Below are positions 41,063 to 48,958 of a stretch of DNA of 64,000 nt, piece after piece. Both the position numbers and the translations under genes were made by a program. The stretch lies in assembly GCF_023715895.1 (NCBI RefSeq), contig NZ_JAMBOO010000004.1, positions 186,001-250,000 on the forward strand, written 5' to 3'. Within the stretch, counting starts at the first letter, position 1. Each line of letters starts with the position of its first letter. The notes beneath the pieces are model-generated. The model searched no databases. It saw only the letters and a program-made list of their open reading frames with translations, and had not been told where the DNA came from. Source of the stretch: Domibacillus indicus (GTDB lineage: Bacteria; Bacillota; Bacilli; Bacillales; Domibacillaceae).

Positions 41063-42087
41063 AGGCATCCGTTTTCTATGATAAACAAACCATTCAATAC
41101 GAACAGCGGGCCATTCCGGAAATAGGACCTGGAGAAGTGCTGTTAAAAATGGAAGTGTGCGGACTGTGCGGCACGGATATTCACAAGGTGCTTGACGAAT
41201 CCGTACCAGAATCAAGCATTCTCGGCCATGAAGTATCCGGTACGATTGTAAAAACAGGACAAGGGGTTTCGAACTTTAAAGAAGGAGACAGGGTATTCGT
41301 GGCTCATCATGTACCTTGTTTTACATGCCATTACTGCCAGCGGAAAATGTATACCCTGTGCAGGCAGTTTAAAGAAACCAACCTGGATCCAGGAGGCTTC
41401 TCCGAATACATTCGTGTACCAGAGCTTCATGTTAAGCACACGATGGGAAAACTGCCAGACAGCGTCACCTTTGAAGAAGGAGCACTTGTCGAACCCGTTG
41501 CCTGCTGCCTGCACGGATTTGAATCGATTCAAGTCAAGCCGGGAGACTCGCTTCTTATTTTAGGAGCCGGCCAAATTGGCTGTCTGCAGGTTCAAATTGC
41601 CCGTCATCTTTTAGCCGGACAAATCATGGTCAGTGATATTAATCCCTATCGGCTTGAACAGTCTCTTCAGTTTGGTGCAGATCATGCGGTTAACAGTAAA
41701 GAAGAAGACCTGCTCGATACGGTGATGCGTTTGACGAACGGAAACGGAGCAGACCACGTGATTATCTCTGCAGGGATAGGCAGCCTGCTTCCTCAAGCAA
41801 TGGAATGCGTGCGAAGAGGCGGCACGATTCTTGTTTTTGCTCCGTTTAAAAAGGAGTTTGTACAAATACCAGCTGAACGATTTTTTAATGATGAAATTAA
41901 AATCATCGGCTCCTATTCATCCAACCCTTATAACTATGAAAGTGCGCTTCAAATGATTCAACAAGGGATCATTCAAGCAGATAAAATGGTGACCCATCGT
42001 TTTCCGCTTTCACAGCTGCATGAAGCGATCCGCTGTGCACACGATGCGAATGAAAAAGTGCTCAAGGTACTCATTACCCCTTCATAA
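41059..42087 (+). CDS. Zn-dependent medium-chain dehydrogenase, galactitol-1-phosphate 5-dehydrogenase-like
   Basis: A 342-residue polyol dehydrogenase. Catalytic zinc ligands are Cys37 (GLCGTD) and His57-Glu58 (GHEVSG); the structural zinc uses Cys87, 90, 93 and 101 (PCFTCHYC...LC); NAD-binding is LGAGQIGCLQ. In GatD-like enzymes this oxidises the imported polyol phosphate to a ketose phosphate. Its place after the galactitol-type PTS supports that role; a sorbitol- or threonine-type dehydrogenase is the alternative. Translation is coupled to the upstream membrane protein by an ATGA overlap. Confidence 0.85.
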   Translation: MKASVFYDKQTIQYEQRAIPEIGPGEVLLKMEVCGLCGTDIHKVLDESVPESSILGHEVSGTIVKTGQGVSNFKEGDRVFVAHHVPCFTCHYCQRKMYTLCRQFKETNLDPGGFSEYIRVPELHVKHTMGKLPDSVTFEEGALVEPVACCLHGFESIQVKPGDSLLILGAGQIGCLQVQIARHLLAGQIMVSDINPYRLEQSLQFGADHAVNSKEEDLLDTVMRLTNGNGADHVIISAGIGSLLPQAMECVRRGGTILVFAPFKKEFVQIPAERFFNDEIKIIGSYSSNPYNYESALQMIQQGIIQADKMVTHRFPLSQLHEAIRCAHDANEKVLKVLITPS

Positions 42088-42098
42088 GGAGAAGTGTT

Positions 42099-42770
42099 AT
42101 GAATATTACATTGCAGGAAAAAACGGTACTGCTGATTGGGGGAATCAGTCCAATCAATCAAGCTCTTTGTGAAGCACTGGCTGAAGCAGGTGCCGAAGTA
42201 TGGCATCAAGTGTTTCAAGAAAAAGAAGCCGTGATGAGCCCCTCCAGCAAAGTTATTGCAGCAGATGTTCGCCAGCCGAACAAAGTGAAAAAATTGGCAG
42301 AATGTATTTTGGAAAAAGATAAAAAGATTGATATTTTAATTCATTCTTTTCCAGCCCCTCCAGCCCGTTCTCTTTTGGAGACGGATCCAGAAGAATGGCT
42401 GTCTTTGTTCCAGTACCACGTGGATGTTCCTTTTCTGACGTGCCGGGAGATCATGCCTCGCATGGCAAAAGCACACGGCGGCATTGTAATCAATATTTCA
42501 TCATCCGCAGCGGTGACAGGTGAAGGGGGTCCTCCTTTTGCCGCGATAAGCAGCACGTTACAATCGATGACGCGCGGACTGGCTCGTGAGTATAAAGAGC
42601 AAAACGTACGTGTCAGCGGCATAGCACCTGCTTTTTTGGCAAAAGGCGAAAAAGAAAATGAGCAGGTCATTTCTTCAACAGTTGCCATGACGCTGCTGCT
42701 TTGTTCAGACTATGGAGGCTATATAAGTGGCGAATCGATTCTCGTTGATGGAGGGAAAAGCGTTGGATAA
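42099..42770 (+). CDS. SDR-fold protein lacking the catalytic Tyr and Lys
   Basis: A 223-residue short-chain dehydrogenase homologue. The fold is clear: NISSSAAVTG after the third strand and GYISGESILVDGGKSVG at the end. But the nucleotide-binding glycines are reduced to IGGISPINQ, and the catalytic YxxxK position reads FAAIS (in GPPFAAISSTLQS), so Tyr and Lys are both absent. It probably does not reduce or oxidise anything alone and may be a partner of the intact SDR that follows, whose start overlaps this stop by 8 bp. Function otherwise unknown. Confidence 0.8.
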   Translation: MNITLQEKTVLLIGGISPINQALCEALAEAGAEVWHQVFQEKEAVMSPSSKVIAADVRQPNKVKKLAECILEKDKKIDILIHSFPAPPARSLLETDPEEWLSLFQYHVDVPFLTCREIMPRMAKAHGGIVINISSSAAVTGEGGPPFAAISSTLQSMTRGLAREYKEQNVRVSGIAPAFLAKGEKENEQVISSTVAMTLLLCSDYGGYISGESILVDGGKSVG

Positions 42771-43491
42771 TGTACTCATCATTGGAGGTGCTGCAGGCAT
42801 TGGACGTCAGATTGCTTTAGACTTTGCCGAAAAAGGATGCTGTACAGCTGTGGCGGATATTGACCAGTCAGCTTTAACAGACATGACCCAGCAAAATCAA
42901 ATATATGGATTTAAAGCAGATGTCAGCTCATGGGACAGCGTCTCGGAAATGATCGAACAGGTTATCGATAAGATAGGAAGCATTGATACGCTTGTGTTTT
43001 CGGCAGGCATAACGAAAAAAGGGGAGCTGGAAGAAACAAACTGGGCTTTATGGGAAAAAACAATGGCCGTTAATTTACATGGTCTGTTTTTCAGCATCAA
43101 AGCCGCCGCGCCGCACATGATAGGCAGAAAAAAAGGGAAAATCGTTATTATCGGCTCTGGCTCTGCTATTACAGGATCAGGAGGAGGCATTCAATATTAC
43201 GCCTCAAAAGGCGGTGCATTTGGCCTTATGAGATCGCTTGTGAAAGAGCTTGGAGAACACCAAATTAATATTAATGTGATCGCCCCGAGAGTCATTGAAT
43301 CACAAATGCTTGATTCACTTTATCCAACGGACGAGCTAAAACAAACGGTCAGGAATAAAATCCCAATCGGGAGACTGGGCAGGCCGTCCGATATTTCTGA
43401 ACTGGTGCAGTATCTTAGTTCAGCTCAAGCGGATTATATTCATGGCCAAATCTTTCTTCTTGATGGCGGAAGAACGTATCAAGGAAACTAA
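42763..43491 (+). CDS. SDR-family NAD(P)-dependent oxidoreductase
   Basis: A 242-residue classical short-chain dehydrogenase. Cofactor motif GGAAGIGRQIA, active-site Ser in VIIGSGSAITGSGGG, Tyr and Lys in YYASKGGAFGL and the C-terminal GQIFLLDGG are intact. TTG 42763 is used, with GGAGGG seven bases upstream inside the preceding gene; a longer reading from 42727 has no ribosome binding site. It is probably a polyol or ketose(-phosphate) oxidoreductase of the galactitol-type pathway, possibly paired with the degenerate SDR upstream. Confidence 0.83.
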   Translation: MDNVLIIGGAAGIGRQIALDFAEKGCCTAVADIDQSALTDMTQQNQIYGFKADVSSWDSVSEMIEQVIDKIGSIDTLVFSAGITKKGELEETNWALWEKTMAVNLHGLFFSIKAAAPHMIGRKKGKIVIIGSGSAITGSGGGIQYYASKGGAFGLMRSLVKELGEHQININVIAPRVIESQMLDSLYPTDELKQTVRNKIPIGRLGRPSDISELVQYLSSAQADYIHGQIFLLDGGRTYQGN

Positions 43492-43493
43492 TA

Positions 43494-43556
43494 AAAAGGA
43501 AACACGCTATTTTTGCAACGGTTCAACCCTGTTGCAAAAATAGCGTGTTTCCTTTT
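43494..43556. terminator. Terminator with a 26-bp perfect inverted repeat
   Basis: The stretch 43494-43519 (core ACACGCTATTTTTGCAAC) is exactly complementary to 43531-43556, with an 11-base loop (GGTTCAACCCT). It ends in TTTT and closes the galactitol-type operon. The stem is much longer than termination needs. TGAAAAATTTTTCA, another palindrome, follows at 43560-43573. Confidence 0.8.
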
Positions 43557-43592
43557 GTCTGAAAAATTTTTCATAAAATCTGTGGATTACTG

Positions 43593-43622
43593 TTGACTTT
43601 AATTCATAGGATGGACTACAAT
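43593..43622 (+). promoter_or_regulatory. Sigma-A-type promoter of the glucitol-type operon
   Basis: TTGACT (43593-43598), 18-bp spacer, TACAAT (43617-43622). Confidence 0.65.
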
Positions 43623-43624
43623 CA

Positions 43625-43660
43625 TTACAAAGGTAACATATAAGAACAAATGTAAAAGGG
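43625..43660 (+). promoter_or_regulatory. Putative SorC-type operator, copy 2 (glucitol-type operon)
   Basis: A 36-bp element with direct repeats ACAAAGGTAA (43627-43636) and ACAAATGTAA (43646-43655), 19 bp apart. It begins 2 bp after the -10 box and ends 10 bp before the gutM start, exactly as in copy 1 at 29241-29276, with 32 of 36 identical bases. Confidence 0.6.
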
Positions 43661-43670
43661 GTGATCTTCA

Positions 43671-44039
43671 ATGTGGGGTTATCTTCTTGCGGGGTTTGTC
43701 GTTTTATGGCTGCTTCAAATTTATTTGACAATGCGTCAGATGAAGCATTATCGAATGACGATTCAACATATGAGCAGAAGAGAAAGCGGTTACTTGGGTG
43801 TTGGTGTTGAGAAAAAGAAACTTGGTTCCGGTACCGTGCTGATTCTTGTTACAAATGAACAAGGGATTGTTGAAGAATGCCGGGTCATGAGCGGTGTCAC
43901 GGTTTTTGCTAAATTCAAAAAATGTAAGCGGTTTATAGGTCAGCATATTTCCGTACTGCATGATGAACAATGGGAAAAGTCGCTCGAAATGGCCACTGAT
44001 AAAATCAAACAGCAAATGAATACAGCTGTAACCGTTTAG
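43671..44039 (+). CDS. gutM: GutM/SrlM-like glucitol operon activator
   Basis: A 122-residue protein starting with a single hydrophobic helix (LLAGFVVLWLLQIYL), then a basic region and the GutM domain (SGYLGVGVEKKKLGSGTVLILV). In enterobacteria GutM activates the srl operon with the repressor GutR; its membrane helix is typical and its mechanism poorly known. Here it is first of the glucitol-type operon, 34 bp ahead of EIIC. A repressor of GutR type is not adjacent; the SorC proteins may fill that role. Confidence 0.85.
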   Translation: MWGYLLAGFVVLWLLQIYLTMRQMKHYRMTIQHMSRRESGYLGVGVEKKKLGSGTVLILVTNEQGIVEECRVMSGVTVFAKFKKCKRFIGQHISVLHDEQWEKSLEMATDKIKQQMNTAVTV

Positions 44040-44073
44040 TTTTCATTATACAAGAAAGAGGAGGGAATGTAAG

Positions 44074-44607
44074 ATGGACTTTTTGGTAAAATTTGCAGAA
44101 GGATTTATCGGGATGTTCGAAAAAGGCGGAGAAACCTTTATGGGCATGTTTACCGGTATCATTCCGACACTCATTTGTTTGATTCTAGCTGTAAACGCTT
44201 TAATTAAAATTATCGGGGAAGAACGGATTGACCGCTTCGCCCGTAAAACAACGAAAAATATTATTTTGCGCTATACGCTGTTTCCACTCCTGGCCGTCTT
44301 CTTCCTCACAAACCCGATGGCTTATACATTTGGGAAGTTCCTGCCAGAGCGCCAGAAGCCGGCATTTTATGATTCAGCTGTTTCACTCGTTCACCCGATC
44401 ACCGGACTTTTCCCGCACGCCAATGCAGCGGAGCTGTTCGTGTACATGGGAATTGCCCAGGGGATTACGACGCTTGGCCTTTCAACAGGACCACTGGCCA
44501 TCCGGTTTTTCCTTGTCGGCATGATTGTCATTTTAATCCGCGGGATTTTAACAGAACGCATTACCATTGCCATGATGAAACGTCAGGGGATTTCCGTAAC
44601 GGACTAA
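44074..44607 (+). CDS. srlA: PTS EIIC, glucitol/sorbitol type
   Basis: A 177-residue membrane protein with about four helices, the usual size of SrlA/GutA. Family blocks are FAEGFIGMFEKGGETFMG at the N-terminus, NPMAYTFGKFLPERQKPAFYD in the middle (residues ~77-97), and HPITGLFPHANAAELFVYMG. It forms the channel with the IIBC protein that follows. AGAGGAGGGAATGTAAG precedes the ATG. Confidence 0.92.
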   Translation: MDFLVKFAEGFIGMFEKGGETFMGMFTGIIPTLICLILAVNALIKIIGEERIDRFARKTTKNIILRYTLFPLLAVFFLTNPMAYTFGKFLPERQKPAFYDSAVSLVHPITGLFPHANAAELFVYMGIAQGITTLGLSTGPLAIRFFLVGMIVILIRGILTERITIAMMKRQGISVTD

Positions 44608-44628
44608 CGAAGAGAGGGGGAGAAGCAC

Positions 44629-45666
44629 ATGTCTGAAAATCAAGCAGTAAATCCATCATATAAAGCAGTCAAAATTACCAAAGGCAGCAACGGATGGGGA
44701 GGGCCGCTCGTCATCCAGCCGGATGAGCAGAAAAAGTATGTTGTATCCGTTACTGGCGGAGGGATTCACCCGGTTGCCCAGTGTATTGCCGATTTAACCG
44801 GTGCACAGGCCGTTGACGGCTTTAAAACATCGATTGACAAAGAGGAAATGGCCTGCGTCCTCATCGACTGCGGCGGTACAGCACGCTGTGGTGTGTATCC
44901 TAAAATGGGTGTATTGACGATCAATTTAACACCTACATCGCCATCCGGCCCATTAATGAAATTTATTAAAGAAGACAATTTCGTTTCAGGCGTCAGAGAG
45001 CCGGACATTCAGCCGGCAGATGGAGCCCCAGCATCGTCCGTTACTGCGGCAGCTCATCCGAAAAATGCCCAGCAGCTGAAAGCAGAAGCGCGTGAAAAAG
45101 TCGCGCAGATGAAAACCAGCAGCGGTGAACCGCGCAAGCAGAACATCATCGAAAAGCTGGGCCGTTCGATGGGCGGCGTTATCGGGGTGCTGTATCAGGC
45201 AGCACGGGAAACGATTGAGCAGGTATTGAAAAACATCATCCCATTTATGGCGCTTGTCAGCACCTTGATCGGGATTATCCTGTACACAGGTATTGGCGAC
45301 ATTATTGCCAACTTTGTATCGCCGCTTGCCGGCAATATCTTCGGGCTTCTCGTTCTGTCGGTGATTTGTGCCGTGCCGATCCTGTCACCGCTGCTCGGGC
45401 CGGGTGCCGTTATTGCCCAGGTCGTCGGTGTACTCGTCGGAGTGGAAATCGGCAAAGGGAATATCCCGCCAAGCCTCGCTCTTCCTGCCCTGTTTGCGAT
45501 TAACCCGCAGGTAGGCGCAGACTTTGTGCCAGTAGGCTTAACACTCGGGGAAGCAAAACCGGAAACAGTAGAAGTTGGGGTGCCGGCTGTTTTAATGTCA
45601 CGTTTAATTACAGGGCCGCTTGCGGTCGTGATTGCATACTTCTTTAGCTTTGGCTTATACGAATAA
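44629..45666 (+). CDS. srlE: PTS EIIB-EIIC, glucitol/sorbitol type
   Basis: A 345-residue protein. The N-terminal EIIB domain (~1-125) has the Cys-containing [17 protein letters not shown], where the phosphocysteine lies; a charged linker (~130-180) leads to the second membrane domain (~195-345) with [20 protein letters not shown] and [17 protein letters not shown]. Matches SrlE in order and size. It phosphorylates the polyol as it enters. GAGAGGGGGAGAAGC precedes ATG 44629. Confidence 0.92.
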   Translation: MSENQAVNPSYKAVKITKGSNGWGGPLVIQPDEQKKYVVSVTGGGIHPVAQCIADLTGAQAVDGFKTSIDKEEMACVLIDCGGTARCGVYPKMGVLTINLTPTSPSGPLMKFIKEDNFVSGVREPDIQPADGAPASSVTAAAHPKNAQQLKAEAREKVAQMKTSSGEPRKQNIIEKLGRSMGGVIGVLYQAARETIEQVLKNIIPFMALVSTLIGIILYTGIGDIIANFVSPLAGNIFGLLVLSVICAVPILSPLLGPGAVIAQVVGVLVGVEIGKGNIPPSLALPALFAINPQVGADFVPVGLTLGEAKPETVEVGVPAVLMSRLITGPLAVVIAYFFSFGLYE

Positions 45667-45704
45667 TAGGAGGGGTCACTTTGAGCGTACTTGGAGGCGT
45701 AAAA

Positions 45705-46079
45705 ATGAAAACGATTTATCAGTCAACGGTTACAGAGCTTGGTGCAGACGTGGAGATGTTTGCGGAAGAAAAAATGCTCATTATTTTCAATGAAAGTGCA
45801 CCGAAAGACCTGCGTGACATCGCGGTTGTGCACAGCATTGCGCCGCTTGAAGGTGTGATTGAAGCGGGCGATATTCTGACTTTTGGCGATCAGGCGTACA
45901 AGGTGACGTTTGTAGGGGACAAAGTAAACGAAACGGTTGCAGAGCTTGGCCACTGCACAATTACGTTTAACGGAGCGGATCATGCAGATCTGCCAGGAAC
46001 GCTTTGTGTAGAGGATAAAGACATGCCGGTCATCTCGGTATCAACAACGATTACATTTCAAAAGCCTGAGGGGGCCTAA
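45705..46079 (+). CDS. srlB: PTS EIIA, glucitol/sorbitol type
   Basis: A 124-residue phosphocarrier of the GutB/SrlB family; the phosphorylated His is probably in DIAVVHSIAPLEG. I choose ATG 45705 (MKTIYQSTVTELG), which has GGAGG seven bases upstream and aligns with the family N-terminus; a TTG at 45681 also has AGGAGGGG nearby and would add eight residues. It ends 2 bp before the oxidoreductase gene. Confidence 0.9.
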   Translation: MKTIYQSTVTELGADVEMFAEEKMLIIFNESAPKDLRDIAVVHSIAPLEGVIEAGDILTFGDQAYKVTFVGDKVNETVAELGHCTITFNGADHADLPGTLCVEDKDMPVISVSTTITFQKPEGA

Positions 46080-46081
46080 AC

Positions 46082-47371
46082 ATGTTGGGACTTAACCGAA
46101 AACTGATGCAGCTTGAGAAAGAAGGAAAGGAAATTAAAGTCGGCTTGATCGGCTGCGGCCAAATGGGACGCGGCATGATTTCGCAAATTGAAAGCATGAA
46201 GGGCATGCGTGTAGCCGCAACAGCCGACTTGAAAACAGATATTATTCAAAATGCGTACATGACAGCCGGTGTGGAGCCGCAGCATATCGTTACCACAACA
46301 GAAATCGAAACAGCAGAAAAAGCATTAAGAGAAAACAAAGTGGTGGCCACTACCGATGTGTCTATGGTGATCGCGCTGCCGGGCATTGATGTTATTGTAG
46401 ATGCAACAGGCATCCCGAACCTTGGTGCTGAAATTGCCTGGAAAACGATTATGAACAAAAAGCATATCGTTATGCTGAATGTAGAAGCGGATATTACAGT
46501 CGGTCCACTGCTTCATCAAATGGCAGAAGCAAGCAGCGTTGTTTATACAGGATCTGCTGGTGATGAGCCAGGCTGTATTATGGAGCTGTATGACTTTGCC
46601 GATGCGCTTGGCTTTGACATCGTTGCTCTTGGAAAAGGAAAAAACAACCCATTAAACTATGAAGCAAATCCAGATTCAGCGGCAGCAGAAGCAAAAGAAA
46701 AAGGCTCAAGCCCGAAAATGCTCGCTTCCTTCCAGGATGGAACGAAAACAATGGTTGAAATGAACGCGGTCGCAAATGCAACAGGGTTTTTACCGGATAA
46801 ACCAGGCATGCATGGCCCGGAAGGCACGGTGAAAGAGCTGCCGGATATTTTCCGTCTGCAGGAAGAAGGCGGCATTTTAAAAAGTAAAAAGATTGTCGAC
46901 TATGTAAATGGCGTTGCGCCGGGCGTCTTTGCCATCATTTCTTCCGAAAAAGAAGAAGTAAACCATGAAATGCAGTACTTAAAAATGGGCCCGGGACCAA
47001 ATTATATTCTGTTCCGCCCTTACCACTTAACGAGCTTAGAAACGCCGCTTTCTGTGGCTCGGGCATATTTGAACCAGTCAGCCACCATCGCACCTTGGCA
47101 TGGCCTGCAGGCAGAAACCGTCGCAACAGCGAAAAAAGATCTGCAGCCAGGTGACCGCCTTGATGGCATCGGCGGATTTACGGTATACGGCACGCTGTAC
47201 AGCCAGGAAGAATCCAAAGCCGCCAATGCTTTCCCAATCGGACTTGTAGATCCGAATGTGGTCGTAAAACGTGCAGTGAAAAAAGGCGATATTTTAACGT
47301 ATGATGATATCGAACAGGAGCGGGAGTCAACGATTTGGAAGCTGCGCTCGCTTCAAGCACAGAGCTTTTAA
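46082..47371 (+). CDS. NAD-binding oxidoreductase with C-terminal SAF domain, polyol operon
   Basis: A 429-residue protein related to homoserine dehydrogenases. Rossmann motif VGLIGCGQMGRGMI (~20-33), a catalytic-type region around VYTGSAGDEPGCIMELYDF and ALGKGKNNPLNYEANPDS, then a C-terminal SAF domain (VKRAVKKGDILTYDDIE, ~395-412). Such proteins accompany glucitol-type PTS operons but I know of no proven substrate. It takes the place that sorbitol-6-phosphate dehydrogenase (SrlD) holds in E. coli, so the imported compound may not be sorbitol. Last gene of gutM-srlA-srlE-srlB. Confidence 0.75.
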   Translation: MLGLNRKLMQLEKEGKEIKVGLIGCGQMGRGMISQIESMKGMRVAATADLKTDIIQNAYMTAGVEPQHIVTTTEIETAEKALRENKVVATTDVSMVIALPGIDVIVDATGIPNLGAEIAWKTIMNKKHIVMLNVEADITVGPLLHQMAEASSVVYTGSAGDEPGCIMELYDFADALGFDIVALGKGKNNPLNYEANPDSAAAEAKEKGSSPKMLASFQDGTKTMVEMNAVANATGFLPDKPGMHGPEGTVKELPDIFRLQEEGGILKSKKIVDYVNGVAPGVFAIISSEKEEVNHEMQYLKMGPGPNYILFRPYHLTSLETPLSVARAYLNQSATIAPWHGLQAETVATAKKDLQPGDRLDGIGGFTVYGTLYSQEESKAANAFPIGLVDPNVVVKRAVKKGDILTYDDIEQERESTIWKLRSLQAQSF

Positions 47372-47383
47372 GGAACGAAAGGG

Positions 47384-47411
47384 GGGATGCTGCCGTATAC
47401 CGGGGCATCCC
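47384..47411 (+). terminator. Possible terminator of the glucitol-type operon
   Basis: GGGATGC and GCATCCC form a 7-bp stem with a 14-base loop 12 bp after the stop, followed by TTCAATTGTTTTG. The T-run is weak. Confidence 0.4.
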
Positions 47412-47434
47412 TTCAATTGTTTTGAACAGCTTGG

Positions 47435-47463
47435 TTTACCGGTCCCCCTGATTGGCATATAAT
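47435..47463 (+). promoter_or_regulatory. Sigma-A-type promoter of the zinc-ribbon gene
   Basis: TTTACC (47435-47440), 17-bp spacer, TATAAT (47458-47463), 38 bp before the GTG start at 47502. Confidence 0.6.
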
Positions 47464-47501
47464 AGAGAGGGAAAGAAATAGGTGTGAAGGAGTGAGGCTT
47501 A

Positions 47502-47834
47502 GTGAAAATTTCCGAAATGGAAGCCGGCCTTTATTGCACGCGTTGTCATGATGAAACCATTCATCGGGTTGTGTATGTAAACAATAAAATTCAAAGCATT
47601 GAATGCGAGGAATGCCATCGGCTGACTGGCATGAAAATCGATGCGAAAAAAGAATTATATAAAGAAATGTACGACCGTATTTCAACAAAGCCTTCACGAA
47701 TGACACAGGAATATAAGCAGGACTTAAGCAAGTTTGTTTCCGGTATGCCGCTGCGGGTGATCAGCAAGCCATACAGACTCATCAAATATGTTAACGAAAC
47801 GAGAAAAGTACTCAAACAGTCTAAACATTCTTAA
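47502..47834 (+). CDS. Small zinc-ribbon-like protein (Bacillus 'bh protein' type), function unknown
   Basis: A 110-residue protein. Two CxxC pairs, CTRCHDE and CEECHRL about 25 residues apart, form a probable zinc ribbon; the C-terminal half is basic and helical (KPYRLIKYVNETRKVLKQSKHS). Similar proteins are common in Bacillaceae without known function; the name is from memory. GTG 47502 follows AAGGAGTGAGGCTTA. It has its own promoter and terminator. Confidence 0.75.
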   Translation: MKISEMEAGLYCTRCHDETIHRVVYVNNKIQSIECEECHRLTGMKIDAKKELYKEMYDRISTKPSRMTQEYKQDLSKFVSGMPLRVISKPYRLIKYVNETRKVLKQSKHS

Positions 47835-47838
47835 CGCA

Positions 47839-47872
47839 GGCGGTATGCTTTTGAAGCAGCCGCTTTTTTTTG
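47839..47872 (+). terminator. Rho-independent terminator
   Basis: GCGG...CCGC with inner GCTT/AAGC stem and a TTG loop, followed by eight T, right after the zinc-ribbon gene. Confidence 0.8.
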
Positions 47873-47893
47873 TGCTCAAAAAAGACGGCCCAC

Positions 47894-48769
47894 TTATTTG
47901 TGGCCGTCTGGTTCGATATGAATATGAGTCAAGCGGATGCCATGCTCCTGCAGCAGGGCTTCCTCTACATACTCGGTAATATCATGGCTTTCGATTACGT
48001 TTAAACCCGGGTCTACAAGAAGAACAACGTCTACAAGCGTAATGTTTCCGTGCGAGCGGGCTTTAATGCTCGGCACACCGCGGACACCCGGTACTTTTTC
48101 AACAGTTTTCTGCATCCCTTTTAATTCATTAAGGTCAAATGCATCCGTCAGGGCAAGAGATGCGTCAGAAAAAATATCCCAGGCGGTTTTTAAAATAATA
48201 AGGCCGACCACAAAAGCAGTGAGCGTATCAAGCCAGCCAAGGCCCAGGCGCGATCCGATAATCCCGACAAAGGCTCCTACGCTGACAAGAGCATCTGAAC
48301 GGTTATCATGGGCAGCCGCTAAAATAGATTGGCTGTTAATTTTTTTGGCAAGCCGCCTGTTGTAGAGGTAAACGCCATACATGACCAGTGCAGCACCCAG
48401 AGCTGTCCAGGCGGTGAACATATCAGGTGTTTCATGATTCGCCTCAAACAGGGACTGTCCTGCTGAAAGCAAGACTTGAATGGCAACGGATGCCATAATA
48501 AAAGCGGCTAAAAGAGAAGCAACCGTTTCTGCACGAAAGTGGCCATACCGGTGATTTTCATCCGGCGGTTTACGGGCAATGCGCAGGCCGATCAAAATAG
48601 CGACGGAAGCGATAATATCCGTTGAGTTATTTAAACCATCTGCTTTCAGCGCTGCGGAATTGCCGATCCAGCCGACGGTCAGCTTTACTGCGGAAAGGAA
48701 TAAGTAGGCTGCGATGCTGATCCATGCACCGCGTTCTCCTTTTTTTAAATCTTCGTATGCTGTTTCCAC
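47894..48769 (-). CDS. Cation diffusion facilitator (CDF) family metal exporter
   Basis: A 291-residue membrane protein. Six helices occupy ~15-205; metal-binding Asp and His residues are in LKADGLNNSTDI (helix 2) and AAHDNRSDALVS (helix 5), the D/H pattern typical of Zn/Mn/Fe exporters. The C-terminal cytoplasmic domain (~215-291) ends in a His-containing segment (GIRLTHIHIEPDGHK). GTG 48769 follows CTGGAGGAACCACAG. It diverges from the ZIP transporter gene, so metal export and transport genes share a control region. Confidence 0.9.
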   Translation of the reverse strand: METAYEDLKKGERGAWISIAAYLFLSAVKLTVGWIGNSAALKADGLNNSTDIIASVAILIGLRIARKPPDENHRYGHFRAETVASLLAAFIMASVAIQVLLSAGQSLFEANHETPDMFTAWTALGAALVMYGVYLYNRRLAKKINSQSILAAAHDNRSDALVSVGAFVGIIGSRLGLGWLDTLTAFVVGLIILKTAWDIFSDASLALTDAFDLNELKGMQKTVEKVPGVRGVPSIKARSHGNITLVDVVLLVDPGLNVIESHDITEYVEEALLQEHGIRLTHIHIEPDGHK

Positions 48770-48881
48770 CTGTGGTTCCTCCAGAAAAGTTAATGTTTAT
48801 ACTATACCAGCCCTCATTCGGGTGGGTCTACGGCAACATGATTGCCGCTGGCTTAACAAGTTGCCCCTGTACTACAATTAT

Positions 48882-48899
48882 TCTTTTTTGCAAAAAAGA
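48882..48899. promoter_or_regulatory. 18-bp palindrome between divergent metal transporter genes
   Basis: TCTTTTTTGCAAAAAAGA is its own reverse complement and is followed by AATTGCAAAACAATT-like sequence with a second TTGCAA. It may be the operator of a metal-sensing repressor acting on one or both genes. No regulator gene is adjacent. Confidence 0.4.
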
Positions 48900-48958
48900 G
48901 AGTCAATTGCAAAACAATGGGGAAAAGAAAAAAGAATAACAAATAGGCGGTGAAAACA

